A DNA stretch of 64,000 bases, taken from positions 620,001 through 684,000 of the forward strand of contig CAUPSS010000263.1 in assembly GCA_963514095.1 (NCBI GenBank), read 5' to 3'. Shown here in pieces: positions 14,096-28,900 of this stretch. Origin of the DNA: Eutrigla gurnardus. Its lineage: Eukaryota; Chordata; Actinopteri; Perciformes; Triglidae. The notes below the pieces were generated by a model, which saw only the letters and a program-made list of their open reading frames with translations, searched no databases and was not told the DNA's origin. The stretch's first letter is position 1, and every line of letters starts with the position of its first letter. The position numbers were made by a program, and so were the translations under genes.

Positions 14096-15850
14096 ATGTA
14101 GAGACAGACAGGTAACCAGTCTATCACAGGGAGACATGTAGAGACAGACAGGTAACCAGTCTATCACAGGGAGACATGTAGAGACAGACAGGTAACCAGT
14201 CTATCACAGGGAGACATGTAGAGACAGACAGGTAACCAGTCTATCACAGGGCTGACATGTAGAGACAGACAGGTAACCAGTCTATCACAGGGAGACATGT
14301 AGAGACAGACAGGTAACCAGTCTATCACAGGGAGACATGTACAGACAGACAGGTAACCAGTCTATCACAGGGCTGACATGTAGAGACAGACAGGTAACCA
14401 GTCTATCACAGGGCTGACATGTAGAGACAGACAGGTAACCAGTCTATCATAGGGCTGACATGTAGAGACAGACAGGTAACCAGTCTATCACATGGAGACA
14501 TGTGGAGACAGACACGTAACCAGTCTATCACAGGGAGACATGTAGAGACAGACAGGTAACCAGTCTATCACAGGGAGACATGTAGAGACCGACAGGTAAC
14601 CAGTCTATCACAGGGGGACATGTAGAGACAGACAGGTAACCAGTCTATCACAGGGCTGACATGTAGAGACAGACAGGTAACCAGTCTATCACAGGGAGAC
14701 ATGTAGAGACAGACAGGTAACCAGTCTATCACAGGGAGACATGTAAAGACAGACAGGTGACCAGTCTATCACAGGGCTGACATGTAGAGAGAGACAGGTG
14801 ACCAGTCTATCACAGGGCTGACATGTAGAGACAGACAGGTAACCAGTCTATCACAGGCTGACATGTAGAGACAGACAGGTGACCAGTCTATCACAGGGCT
14901 GACATGTAGAGACAGACAGGTAACCAGTCTATCACAGGGAGACATGTAGAGACAGACAGGTAACCAGTCTATCACAGGGAGACATGTAGAGACTGACAGG
15001 TAACCAGTCTATCACAGGGAGACATGTAGAGACAGACAGGTAACCAGTCTATCACAGGGCTGACATTTAGAGACAGACAGGCAACCAGTCTATCACAGGG
15101 CTGACATGTAGAGACAGACAGGTAACCAGTCTATCACAGGGCCGACATGTAGAGACAGACAGGTAACCAGTCTATCACAGGGAGACATGTAGAGACAGAC
15201 AGGTAACCAGTCTATCACAGGGAGACATGTAGAGACAGACAGGTAACCAGTCTATCATGGGGCTGACATGTAGAGACAGACAGGTAACCAGTCTATCACA
15301 GGGAGACATGTAGAGACAGACAGGTAACCAGTCTATCACAGGGGGACATGTAGAGACAGACAGGTAACCAGTCTATCACAGGGAGACATGTAGAGACAGA
15401 CAGGTAACCAGTCTATCACAGGGAGACATGTAGAGACAGACAGGTAACCAGTCTATCACAGGGAGACATGTAGAGACAGACAGGTAACCAGTCTATCACA
15501 GGGAGACATGTAGAGACAGACAGGTAACCAGTCTATCACAGGGCTGACATGTAGAGACAGACAGGTAACCAGTCTATCACAGGGAGACATGTAGAGACAG
15601 ACAGGTAACCAGTCTATCACAGGGAGACATGTACAGACAGACAGGTAACCAGTCTATCACAGGGCTGACATGTAGAGACAGACAGGTAACCAGTCTATCA
15701 CAGGGCTGACATGTAGAGACAGACAGGTAACCAGACTATCATAGGGCTGACATGTAGAGACAGACAGGTAACCAGTCTATCACATGGAGACATGTGGAGA
15801 CAGACACGTAACCAGTCTATCACAGGGAGACATGTAGAGACAGACAGGTA
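12880..15850. repeat. Tandem 1,292-bp units, two full and one partial
   Basis: The CTGAC monomer at 12960, 14252 and 15544 and CACGTAACC at 13221, 14513 and 15805 both step by exactly 1,292 bp. GCAACC steps from 13789 to 15081 by the same amount. The length fits 32 monomers (20 of 40 bp and 12 of 41 bp), six fewer than the 1,532-bp form. The middle of the unit lacks the GTAAAG and GTGACC monomers. Copy-specific marks are CAGGACTGAC near 13119, CATTTAGAG near 15064 and CAGACTATC at 15731. Confidence 0.86.
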
Positions 15851-18800
15851 ACCAGTCTATCATAGGGCTGACATGTAGAGACAGACAGGTAACCAGTCTA
15901 TCACATGGAGACATGTGGAGACAGACAGGTAACCAGTCTATCACAGGGAGACATGTAGAGACAGACAGGTAACCAGTCTATCACAGGGAGACATGTAGAG
16001 ACCGACAGGTAACCAGTCTATCACAGGGGGACATGTAGAGACAGACAGGTAACCAGTCTATCACAGGGCTGACATGTAGAGACAGACAGGTAACCAGTCT
16101 ATCACAGGGCTGACATGTAGAGACAGACAGGTAACCAGTCTATCATAGGGCTGACATGTAGAGACAGACAGGTAACCAGTCTATCACATGGAGACATGTG
16201 GAGACAGACAGGTAACCAGTCTATCACAGGGAGACATGTAGAGACAGACAGGTAACCAGTCTATCACAGGGAGACATGTAGAGACCGACAGGTAACCAGT
16301 CTATCACAGGGGGACATGTAGAGACAGACAGGTAACCAGTCTATCACAGGGAGACATGTAGAGACAGACAGGTAACCAGTCTATCACAGGGAGACATGTA
16401 GAGACAGACAGGTAACCAGTCTATCACGGGGCCGACATGTAGAGACAGACAGGTAACCAGTCTATCACAGGGAGACATGTAGAGACAGACAGGTAACCAG
16501 TCTATCACAGGGGGACATGTAGAGACAGACAGTTAACCAGTCTATCACAGGGAGACATGTAGAGACAGACAGGTAACCAGTCTATCACATGGAGACATGT
16601 AGAGACAGACAGGTAACCAGTCTATCACAGGGGGACATGTAGAGACAGACAGGTAACCAGTCTATCACAGGGAGACATGTAGAGACAGACAGGTAACCAG
16701 TCTATCACAGGGAGACATGGAGAGACAGACAGGTAACCAGTCTATCACAGGGAGACATGTAAAGACAGACAGGTAACCAGTCTATCACAGGGAGACATGT
16801 AGAGACAGACAGGTGACCAGTCTATCACAGGGAGACATGTAGAGACAGACAGGTAACCAGTCTATCACAGGGGGACATGTAGAGACAGACAGGTAACCAG
16901 TCTATCACAGGGAGACATGTAGAGACAGACAGGTAACCAGTCTATCACAGGGAGACATGTAGAGACCGACAGGTAACCAGTCTTTCACAGGGGGACATGT
17001 AGAGACAGACAGGTAACCAGTCTATCACAGGGAGACATGTAGAGACAGACAGGTAACCAGTCTATCACAGGGAGACATGTAGAGACAGACAGGTAACCAG
17101 TCTATCACGGGGCCGACATTTAGAGACAGACAGGTAACCAGTCTATCACAGGGAGACATGTAGAGACAGACAGGTAACCAGTCTATCACAGGGCTGACAT
17201 GTAGAGACAGACAGGTGACCAGTCTATCACAGGGCTGACATGTAGAGAGAGACAGGTGACCAGTCTATCACAGGGCTGACATGTAGAGACAGACAGGTAA
17301 CCAGTCTATCACAGGGAGACATGTAGAGACAGACAGGTAACCAGTCTATCACAGGGAGACATGTAAAGACAGACAGGTGACCAGTCTATCACAGGGCTGA
17401 CATGTAGAGAGAGACAGGTGACCAGTCTATCACAGGGCTGACATGTAGAGACAGACAGGTAACCAGTCTATCACAGGCTGACATGTAGAGACAGACAGGT
17501 GACCAGTCTATCACAGGGCTGACATGTAGAGACAGACAGGTAACCAGTCTATCACAGGGAGACATGTAGAGACAGACAGGTAACCAGTCTATCACAGGGA
17601 GACATGTAGAGACTGACAGGTAACCAGTCTATCACTGGGAGACATGTAGAGACAGACAGGTAACCAGTCTATCACAGGGCTGACATGTAGAGACAGACAG
17701 GCAACCAGTCTATCACAGGGCTGACATGTAGAGACAGACAGGTAACCAGTCTATCACAGGGCCGACATGTAGAGACAGACAGGTAACCAGTCTATCACAG
17801 GGAGACATGTAGAGACAGACAGGTAACCAGTCTATCACAGGGAGACATGTAGAGACAGACAGGTAACCAGTCTATCATGGGGCCGACATGTAGAGACAGA
17901 CAGGTAACCAGTCTATCACAGGGAGACATGTAGAGACAGACAGGCAACCAGTCTATCACAGGGGGACATGTAGAGACAGACAGGTAACCAGTCTATCACA
18001 GGGAGACATGTAGAGACAGACAGGTAACCAGTCTATCACAGGGAGACATGTAGAGACAGACAGGTAACCAGTCTATCACAGGGGGACATGTAGAGACAGA
18101 CAGGTAACCAGTCTATCACAGGGAGACATGTAGAGACAGACAGGTAACCAGTCTATCACAGGGAGACATGTAGAGACAGACAGGTAACCAGTCTATCACA
18201 GGGAGACATGTAAAGACAGACAGGTAACCAGTCTATCACAGGGGGACATGTAGAGACAGACAGGTGACCAGTCTATCACAGGGAGACATGTAGAGACAGA
18301 CAGGTAACCAGTCTATCACAGGGAGACATGTAGAGACAGACAGGTAACCAGTCTATCACAGGGAGACATGTAGAGACAGACAGGTAACCAGTCTATCACA
18401 GGGAGACATGTAGAGACAGACAGGTAACCAGTCTATCACAGGGCTGACATGTAGAGACAGACAGGTAACCAGTCTATCACAGGGAGACATGTAGAGACAG
18501 ACAGGTAACCAGTCTATCACAGGGCTGACATGTAGAGACAGACAGGTAACCAGTCTATCACAGGGAGACATGTAGAGACAGACAGGTGACCAGTCTATCA
18601 CAGGGCTGACATGTAGAGAGAGACAGGTGACCAGTCTATCACAGGGCTGACATGTAGAGACAGACAGGTAACCAGTCTATCACAGGGAGACATGTAGAGA
18701 CAGACAGGTAACCAGTCTATCACAGGGAGACATGTAGAGACAGACAGGTAACCAGTCTATCACAGGGCTGACATGTAGAGACAGACAGGCAACCAGTCTA

Positions 18801-19127
18801 TCACAGGGCTGACATGTAGAGACAGACAGGTAACCAGTCTATCACAGGGCCGACATGTAGAGACAGACAGGTAACCAGTCTATCACAGGGAGACATGTAG
18901 AGACAGACAGGTAACCAGTCTATCACAGGGAGACATGTAGAGACAGACAGGTAACCAGTCTATCATGGGGCCGACATGTAGAGACAGACAGGTAACCAGT
19001 CTATCACAGGGAGACATGTAGAGACAGACAGGTAACCAGTCTATCACAGGGGGACATGTCGAGACAGACAGGTAACCAGTCTATCACAGGGAGACATGTA
19101 GAGACAGACAGGTAACCAGTCTATCAC
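15300..19127. repeat. Large unit B, copy 1 (about 3.8 kb)
   Basis: The block begins in a 1,292-type unit carrying the private CAGACTATC change (15731). It then repeats the unit A left part (GTTAACC 16532, GACATGGAGAG, TCTTTCAC 16981, CATTTAGAG) and continues into a canonical region (GCAACC 17701 and 18789, GTCGAG 19058). An extra GCAACC at 17944 and CACTGGGAGAC near 17634 are private to this copy. It passes directly into copy 2. Confidence 0.86.
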
Positions 19128-22100
19128 AGGGAGACATGTAGAGACAGACAGGTAACCAGTCTATCACAGGGGGACATGTAGAGACAGACAGGTAACCAGT
19201 CTATCACAGGGAGACATGTAGAGACAGACAGGTAACCAGTCTATCACAGGGAGACATGTAGAGACAGACAGGTAACCAGTCTATCACAGGGAGACATGTA
19301 GAGACAGACAGGTAACCAGTCTATCACAGGGAGACATGTAGAGACAGACAGGTAACCAGTCTATCACAGGGCTGACATGTAGAGACAGACAGGTAACCAG
19401 TCTATCACAGGGAGACATGTAGAGACAGACAGGTAACCAGTCTATCACAGGGAGACATGTACAGACAGACAGGTAACCAGTCTATCACAGGGCTGACATG
19501 TAGAGACAGACAGGTAACCAGTCTATCACAGGGCTGACATGTAGAGACAGACAGGTAACCAGACTATCATAGGGCTGACATGTAGAGACAGACAGGTAAC
19601 CAGTCTATCACATGGAGACATGTGGAGACAGACACGTAACCAGTCTATCACAGGGAGACATGTAGAGACAGACAGGTAACCAGTCTATCATAGGGCTGAC
19701 ATGTAGAGACAGACAGGTAACCAGTCTATCACATGGAGACATGTGGAGACAGACAGGTAACCAGTCTATCACAGGGAGACATGTAGAGACAGACAGGTAA
19801 CCAGTCTATCACAGGGAGACATGTAGAGACCGACAGGTAACCAGTCTATCACAGGGGGACATGTAGAGACAGACAGGTAACCAGTCTATCACAGGGCTGA
19901 CATGTAGAGACAGACAGGTAACCAGTCTATCACAGGGCTGACATGTAGAGACAGACAGGTAACCAGTCTATCATAGGGCTGACATGTAGAGACAGACAGG
20001 TAACCAGTCTATCACATGGAGACATGTGGAGACAGACAGGTAACCAGTCTATCACAGGGAGACATGTAGAGACAGACAGGTAACCAGTCTATCACAGGGA
20101 GACATGTAGAGACCGACAGGTAACCAGTCTATCACAGGGGGACATGTAGAGACAGACAGGTAACCAGTCTATCACAGGGAGACATGTAGAGACAGACAGG
20201 TAACCAGTCTATCACAGGGAGACATGTAGAGACAGACAGGTAACCAGTCTATCACGGGGCCGACATGTAGAGACAGACAGGTAACCAGTCTATCACAGGG
20301 AGACATGTAGAGACAGACAGGTAACCAGTCTATCACAGGGGGACATGTAGAGACAGACAGTTAACCAGTCTATCACAGGGAGACATGTAGAGACAGACAG
20401 GTAACCAGTCTATCACATGGAGACATGTAGAGACAGACAGGTAACCAGTCTATCACAGGGGGACATGTAGAGACAGACAGGTAACCAGTCTATCACAGGG
20501 AGACATGTAGAGACAGACAGGTAACCAGTCTATCACAGGGAGACATGGAGAGACAGACAGGTAACCAGTCTATCACAGGGAGACATGTAAAGACAGACAG
20601 GTAACCAGTCTATCACAGGGAGACATGTAGAGACAGACAGGTGACCAGTCTATCACAGGGAGACATGTAGAGACAGACAGGTAACCAGTCTATCACAGGG
20701 AGACATGTAGAGACAGACAGGTAACCAGTCTATCACAGGGAGACATGTAGAGACCGACAGGTAACCAGTCTTTCACAGGGGGACATGTAGAGACAGACAG
20801 GTAACCAGTCTATCACAGGGAGACATGTAGAGACAGACAGGTAACCAGTCTATCACAGGGAGACATGTAGAGACAGACAGGTAACCAGTCTATCACGGGG
20901 CCGACATTTAGAGACAGACAGGTAACCAGTCTATCACAGGGAGACATGTAGAGACAGACAGGTAACCAGTCTATCACAGGGCTGACATGTAGAGACAGAC
21001 AGGTGACCAGTCTATCACAGGGCTGACATGTAGAGAGAGACAGGTGACCAGTCTATCACAGGGCTGACATGTAGAGACAGACAGGTAACCAGTCTATCAC
21101 AGGGAGACATGTAGAGACAGACAGGTAACCAGTCTATCACAGGGAGACATGTAAAGACAGACAGGTGACCAGTCTATCACAGGGCTGACATGTAGAGAGA
21201 GACAGGTGACCAGTCTATCACAGGGCTGACATGTAGAGACAGACAGGTAACCAGTCTATCACAGGCTGACATGTAGAGACAGACAGGTGACCAGTCTATC
21301 ACAGGGCTGACATGTAGAGACAGACAGGTAACCAGTCTATCACAGGGAGACATGTAGAGACAGACAGGTAACCAGTCTATCACAGGGAGACATGTAGAGA
21401 CTGACAGGTAACCAGTCTATCACAGGGAGACATGTAGAGACAGACAGGTAACCAGTCTATCACAGGGCTGACATGTAGAGACAGACAGGCAACCAGTCTA
21501 TCACAGGGCTGACATGTAGAGACAGACAGGTAACCAGTCTATCACAGGGCCGACATGTAGAGACAGACAGGTAACCAGTCTATCACAGGGAGACATGTAG
21601 AGACAGACAGGTAACCAGTCTATCACAGGGAGACATGTAGAGACAGACAGGTAACCAGTCTATCATGGGGCCGACATGTAGAGACAGACAGGTAACCAGT
21701 CTATCACAGGGAGACATGTAGAGACAGACAGGTAACCAGTCTATCACAGGGGGACATGTAGAGACAGACAGGTAACCAGTCTATCACAGGGAGACATGTA
21801 GAGACAGACAGGTAACCAGTCTATCACAGGGAGACATGTAGAGACAGACAGGTAACCAGTCTATCACAGGGGGACATGTAGAGACAGACAGGTAACCAGT
21901 CTATCACAGGGAGACATGTAGAGACAGACAGTTAACCAGTCTATCACAGGGAGACATGTAGAGACAGACAGGTAACCAGTCTATCACAGGGAGACATGTA
22001 AAGACAGACAGGTAACCAGTCTATCACAGGGGGACATGTAGAGACAGACAGGTGACCAGTCTATCACAGGGAGACATGTAGAGACAGACAGGTAACCAGT

Positions 22101-23080
22101 CTATCACAGGGAGACATGTAGAGACAGACAGGTAACCAGTCTATCACAGGGAGACATGTAGAGACAGACAGGTAACCAGTCTATCACAGGGAGACATGTA
22201 GAGACAGACAGGTAACCAGTCTATCACAGGGCTGACATGTAGAGACAGACAGGTAACCAGTCTATCACAGGGAGACATGTAGAGACAGACAGGTAACCAG
22301 TCTATCACAGGGCTGACATGTAGAGACAGACAGGTAACCAGTCTATCACAGGGAGACATGTAGAGACAGACAGGTGACCAGTCTATCACAGGGCTGACAT
22401 GTAGAGAGAGACAGGTGACCAGTCTATCACAGGGCTGACATGTAGAGACAGACAGGTAACCAGTCTATCACAGGGAGACATGTAGAGACAGACAGGTAAC
22501 CAGTCTATCACAGGGAGACATGTAGAGACAGACAGGTAACCAGTCTATCACAGGGCTGACATGTAGAGACAGACAGGCAACCAGTCTATCACAGGGCTGA
22601 CATGTAGAGACAGACAGGTAACCAGTCTATCACAGGGCCGACATGTAGAGACAGACAGGTAACCAGTCTATCACAGGGAGACATGTAGAGACAGACAGGT
22701 AACCAGTCTATCACAGGGAGACATGTAGAGACAGACAGGTAACCAGTCTATCATGGGGCCGACATGTAGAGACAGACAGGTAACCAGTCTATCACAGGGA
22801 GACATGTAGAGACAGACAGGTAACCAGTCTATCACAGGGGGACATGTCGAGACAGACAGGTAACCAGTCTATCACAGGGAGACATGTAGAGACAGACAGG
22901 TAACCAGTCTATCACAGGGAGACATGTAGAGACAGACAGGTAACCAGTCTATCACAAGGGGACATGTAGAGACAGACAGGTAACCAGTCTATCACAGGGA
23001 GACATGTAGAGACAGACAGGTAACCAGTCTATCACAGGGAGACATGTAGAGACAGACAGGTAACCAGTCTATCACAGGGA
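19128..23080. repeat. Large unit B, copy 2 (about 3.8-3.95 kb)
   Basis: It aligns with copy 1 at an offset of 3,828 bp at its left (GGGGGAC 15341 to 19169; CAGACTATC 15731 to 19559; GTTAACC 16532 to 20360). The offset becomes 3,788 bp after one 40-bp monomer is missing near 20.7 kb (TCTTTCAC 16983 to 20771; GCAACC 17701 to 21489; GTCGAG 19058 to 22846). Sharing of the private CAGACTATC change shows recent copying. A second GTTAACC (21931) is private to this copy. Confidence 0.87.
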
Positions 23081-24108
23081 GACATGTAAAGACAGACAGG
23101 TAACCAGTCTATCACAGGGAGACATGTAAAGACAGACAGGTAACCAGTCTATCACAGGGAGACATGTAGAGACAGACAGGTAACCAGTCTATCACAGGGA
23201 GACATGTAGAGACAGACAGGTGACCAGTCTATCACAGGGAGACATGTAGAGACAGACAGGTAACCAGTCTATCACAGGGAGACATGTAGAGACAGACAGG
23301 TAACCAGTCTATCACAGGGCTGACATGTAGAGACAGACAGGTAACCAGTCTATCACAGGGAGACATGTAGAGACAGACAGGTAACCAGTCTATCACAGGG
23401 AGACATGTACAGACAGACAGGTAACCAGTCTATCACAGGGCTGACATGTAGAGACAGACAGGTAACCAGTCTATCACAGGACTGACATGTAGAGACAGAC
23501 AGGTAACCAGTCTATCATAGGGCTGACATGTAGAGACAGACAGGTAACCAGTCTATCACATGGAGACATGTGGAGACAGACACGTAACCAGTCTATCACA
23601 GGGAGACATGTAGAGACAGACAGGTAACCAGTCTATCACAGGGAGACATGTAGAGACAGACAGGTAACCAGTCTATCACAGGGCTGACATGTAGAGACAG
23701 ACAGGTAACCAGTCTATCACAGGGAGACATGTAGAGACAGACAGGTAACCAGTCTATCACAGGGAGACATGTAAAGACAGACAGGTGACCAGTCTATCAC
23801 AGGGCTGACATGTAGAGAGAGACAGGTGACCAGTCTATCACAGGGCTGACATGTAGAGACAGACAGGTAACCAGTCTATCACAGGCTGACATGTAGAGAC
23901 AGACAGGTGACCAGTCTATCACAGGGCTGACATGTAGAGACAGACAGGTAACCAGTCTATCACAGGGAGACATGTAGAGACAGACAGGTAACCAGTCTAT
24001 CACAGGGAGACATGTAGAGACTGACAGGTAACCAGTCTATCACAGGGAGACATGTAGAGACAGACAGGTAACCAGTCTATCACAGGGCTGACATGTAGAG
24101 ACAGACAG
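22577..24108. repeat. Canonical higher-order repeat, copy 4 (1,532 bp, rearranged)
   Basis: GCAACC at 22577 and 24109 are again 1,532 bp apart, and GTCGAG and TCACAAGGGG keep their places. Inside, there are two GTAAAG monomers close together near 23.1 kb. The GAGACCGAC plus GGGGGAC pair expected after CACGTAACC is reduced. The equal length therefore hides a gain and a loss. Confidence 0.75.
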
Positions 24109-25920
24109 GCAACCAGTCTATCACAGGGCTGACATGTAGAGACAGACAGGTAACCAGTCTATCACAGGGAGACATGTAGAGACAGACAGGTAACCAGTCT
24201 ATCACAGGGAGACATGTAGAGACAGACAGGTAACCAGTCTATCACAGGGGGACATGTAGAGACCGACAGGTAACCAGTCTATCACAGGGAGACATGTAGA
24301 GACAGACAGGTAACCAGTCTATCACAGGGAGACATGTAGAGACAGACAGGTAACCAGTCTATCACAGGGAGACATGTAGAGACAGACAGGTAACCAGTCT
24401 ATCACAGGGGGACATGTAGAGACAGACAGGTAACCAGTCTATCACAGGGAGACATGTAGAGACAGACAGGTAACCAGTCTATCACAGGGAGACATGTAGA
24501 GACAGACAGGTAACCAGTCTATCACAGGGAGACATGTAAAGACAGACAGGTAACCAGTCTATCACAGGGAGACATGTAGAGACAGACAGGTGACCAGTCT
24601 ATCACAGGGAGACATGTAGAGACAGACAGGTAACCAGTCTATCACAGGGAGACATGTAGAGACAGACAGGTAACCAGTCTATCACAGGGCTGACATGTAG
24701 AGACAGACAGGTAACCAGTCTATCACAGGGAGACATGTAGAGACAGACAAGTAACCAGTCTATCACAGGGAGACATGTACAGACAGACAGGTAACCAGTC
24801 TATCACAGGGCTGACATGTAGAGACAGACAGGTAACCAGTCTATCACAGGGCTGACATGTAGAGACAGACAGGTAACCAGTCTATCATAGGGCTGACATG
24901 TAGAGACAGACAGGTAACCAGTCTATCACATGGAGACATGTGGAGACAGACACGTAACCAGTCTATCACATGGAGACATGTAGAGACAGACAGGTAACCA
25001 GTCTATCACAGGGAGACATGTAGAGACCGACAGGTAACCAGTCTATCACAGGGGGACATGTAGAGACAGACAGGTAACCAGTCTATCACATGGAGACATG
25101 TGGAGACAGACAGGTAACCAGTCTATCACAGGGAGACATGTAGAGACCGACAGGTGACCAGTCTATCACAGGGAGACATGTAGAGACAGACAGGTAACCA
25201 GTCTATCACAGGGAGACATGTAGAGACAGACAGGTAACCAGTCTATCACGTGGCCGACATGGAGAGACAGACACGTAACCAGTCTATCACAGGGAGACAT
25301 GTAGAGACAGACAGGTAACCAGTCTATCACAGGGGGACATGTAGAGACAGACAGGTAACCAGTCTATCACAGGGAGACATGTAGAGACAGACAGGTAACC
25401 AGTCTATCACATGGAGACATGTAGACAGACAGGTAACCAGTCTATCACAGGGGGACATGTAGAGACAGACAGGTAACCAGTCTATCACAGGGAGACATGT
25501 AGAGACAGACAGGTAACCAGTCTATCACAGGGAGACATGGAGAGACAGACAGGTAACCAGTCTATCACAGGGAGACATGTAAAGACAGACAGGTAACCAG
25601 TCTATCACAGGGAGACATGTAGAGACAGACAGGTGACCAGTCTATCACAGGGAGACATGTAGATACAGACAGGTAACCAGTCTATCACAGGGGGACATGT
25701 AGAGACAGATAGGTAACCAGTATATCACAGGGAGACATGTAGAGACAGACAGGTAACCAGTCTATCACGGGGCCGACATGTAGAGACAGACAGGTAACCA
25801 GTCTATCACAGGGAGACATGTAGAGACAGACAGGTAACCAGTCTATCACAGGGGGACATGTAGAGACAGACAGGTAACCAATCTATCACATGGAGACATG
25901 TGGAGACAGACAGGTAACCA
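24109..25920. repeat. Mosaic array segment
   Basis: This stretch uses the same monomer variants but in an order that matches no neighbour over its full length. It includes two CATGGAGACATG monomers in short succession (near 24.95-25.1 kb), a CACGTGGCCGAC monomer near 25247 and GTAGATACAG near 25660. A 38-bp monomer near 25421 has lost one AG of GAGAGACAG. No gene-like sequence is present. Confidence 0.8.
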
Positions 25921-28900
25921 GTCTATCACAGGGAGACATGTAGAGACAGACAGGTAACCAGTCTATCACAGGGAGACATGTAGAGACAGACAGGTAACCA
26001 GTCTATCACAGGGAGACATGTAGAGACAGACAGGTAACCAGTCTATCACGGGGCCGACATTTAGAGACAGACAGGTAACCAGTCTATCACAGGGCTGACA
26101 TGTAGAGACAGACAGGTGACCAGTCTATCACAGGGCTGACATGTAGAGAGAGACAGGTGACCAGTCTATCACAGGGCTGACATGTAGAGACAGACAGGTA
26201 ACCAGTCTATCACAGGCTGACATGTAGAGACAGACAGGTGACCAGTCTATCACAGGCTGACATGTAGAGACAGACAGGTGACCAGTCTATCACAGGGCTG
26301 ACATGTAGAGACAGACAGGTAACCAGTCTATCATAGGGCTGACATGTAGAGACAGACAGGTAACCAGTCTATCACATGGAGACATGTGGAGACAGACACG
26401 TAACCAGTCTATCACAGGGAGACATGTAGAGACAGACAGGTAACCAGTCTATCACAGGGAGACATGTAGAGACCGACAGGTAACCAGTCTATCACAGGGG
26501 GACATGTAGAGACAGACAGGTAACCAGTCTATCACATGGAGACATGTGGAGACAGACAGGTAGCCAGTCTATCACAGGGAGACATGTAGAGACAGACAGG
26601 TAACCAGTCTATCACAGGGAGACATGTAGAGACCGACAGGTAACCAGTCTATCACAGGGGGACATGTAGAGACAGACAGGTAACCAGTCTATCACAGGGC
26701 TGACATGTAGAGACAGACAGGTAACCAGTCTATCACAGGGAGACATGTAGAGACAGACAGGTAACCAGTCTATCACAGGGAGACATGTAGAGACAGACAG
26801 GTAACCAGTCTATCACAGGGCTGACATGTAGAGACAGACAGGCAACCAGTCTATCACAGGGCTGACATGTAGAGACAGACAGGTAACCAGTCTATCACAG
26901 GGCCGACATGTAGAGACAGACAGGTAACCAGTCTATCACAGGGAGACATGTAGAGACAGACAGGTAACCAGTCTATCACAGGGAGACATGTAGAGACAGA
27001 CAGGTAACCAGTCTATCACAGGGGGACATGTAGAGACAGACAGGTAACCAATCTATCACATGGAGACATGTGGAGACAGACAGGAAACCAGTCTATCACA
27101 GGGAGACATGTAGAGACAGACAGGTAACCAGTCTATCACAGGGAGACATGTAGAGACAGACAGGTAACCAGTCTATCACAGGGAGACATGTAGAGACAGA
27201 CAGGTAACCAGTCTATCACGGGGCCGACATTTAGAGACAGACAGGTAACCAGTCTATCACAGGGAGACATGTAGAGACAGACAGGTAACCAGTCTATCAC
27301 AGGGCTGACATGTAGAGACAGAAAGGTGACCAGTCTATCACAGGGCTGACATGTAGAGAGAGACAGGTGACCAGTCTATCACAGGGCTGACATGTAGAGA
27401 CAGACAGGTAACCAGTCTATCACAGGCTGACATGTAGAGACAGACAGGTGACCAGTCTATCACAGGCTGACATGTAGAGACAGACAGGTGACCAGTCTAT
27501 CACAGGGCTGACATGTAGAGACAGACAGGTAACCAGTCTATCATAGGGCTGACATGTAGAGACAGACAGGTAACCAGTCTATCACATGGAGACATGTGGA
27601 GACAGACACGTAACCAGTCTATCACAGGGAGACATGTAGAGACAGACAGGTAACCAGTCTATCACAGGGAGACATGTAGAGACCGACAGGTAACCAGTCT
27701 ATCACAGGGGGACATGTAGAGACAGACAGGTAACCAGTCTATCACAGGGCTGACATGTAGAGACAGACAGGTAACCAGTCTATCACAGGGAGACATGTAG
27801 AGACAGACAGGTAACCAGTCTATCACAGGGAGACATGTAAAGACAGACAGGTGACCAGTCTATCACAGGGCTGACATGTAGAGAGAGACAGGTGACCAGT
27901 CTATCACAGGGCTGACATGTAGAGACAGACAGGTAACCAGTCTATCACAGGCTGACATGTAGAGACAGACAGGTGACCAGTATATCACAGGGCTGACATG
28001 TAGAGACAGACAGGTAACCAGTCTATCACAGGGAGACATGTAGAGACAGACAGGTAACCAGTCTATCACAGGGAGACATGTAGAGACTGACAGGTAACCA
28101 GTCTATCACAGGGAGACATGTAGAGACAGACAGGTAACCAGTCCATCACAGGGCTGACATGTAGAGACAGACAGGCAACCAGTCTATCACAGGGCTGACA
28201 TGTAGAGACAGACAGGTAACCAGTCTATCACAGGGCCGACATGTAGAGACAGACAGGTAACCAGTCTATCACAGGGAGACATGTAGAGACAGACAGGTAA
28301 CCAGTCTATCACAGGGAGACATGTAGAGACAGACAGGTAACCAGTCTATCATGGGGCCGACATGTAGAGACAGACAGGTAACCAGTCTATCACAGGGAGA
28401 CATGTAGAGACAGACAGGTAACCAGTCTATCACAGGGGGACATGTAGAGACAGACAGGTAACCAGTCTATCACAGGGAGACATGTAGAGACAGACAGGTA
28501 ACCAGTCTATCACAGGTAGACATGTAGAGACAGACAGGTAACCAGTCTATCACAGGGGGACATGTAGAGACAGACAGGTAACCAGTCTATCACAGGGAGA
28601 CATGTAGAGACAGACAGGTAACCAGTCTATCACAGGGAGACATGTAGAGACAGACAGGTAACCAGTCTATCACAGGGAGACATGTAAAGACAGACAGGTA
28701 ACCAGTCTATCACAGGGAGACATGTAGAGACAGACAGGTGACCAGTCTATCACAGGGAGACATGTAGAGACAGACAGGTAACCAGTCTATCACAGGGAGA
28801 CATGTAGAGACAGACAGGTAACCAGTCTATCACAGGGCTGACATGTAGAGACAGACAGGTAACCAGTCTATCACAGGGAGACATGTAGAGACAGACAGGT

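Noticed and set aside
15081..17701. A 2,620-bp period linking GCAACC 15081 and 17701 with 6937-9557 and 21489-24109
   Set aside because: The equal spacing is coincidental for the first pair. Its internal markers (GTTAACC, TCTTTCAC) differ from those in the other two intervals.
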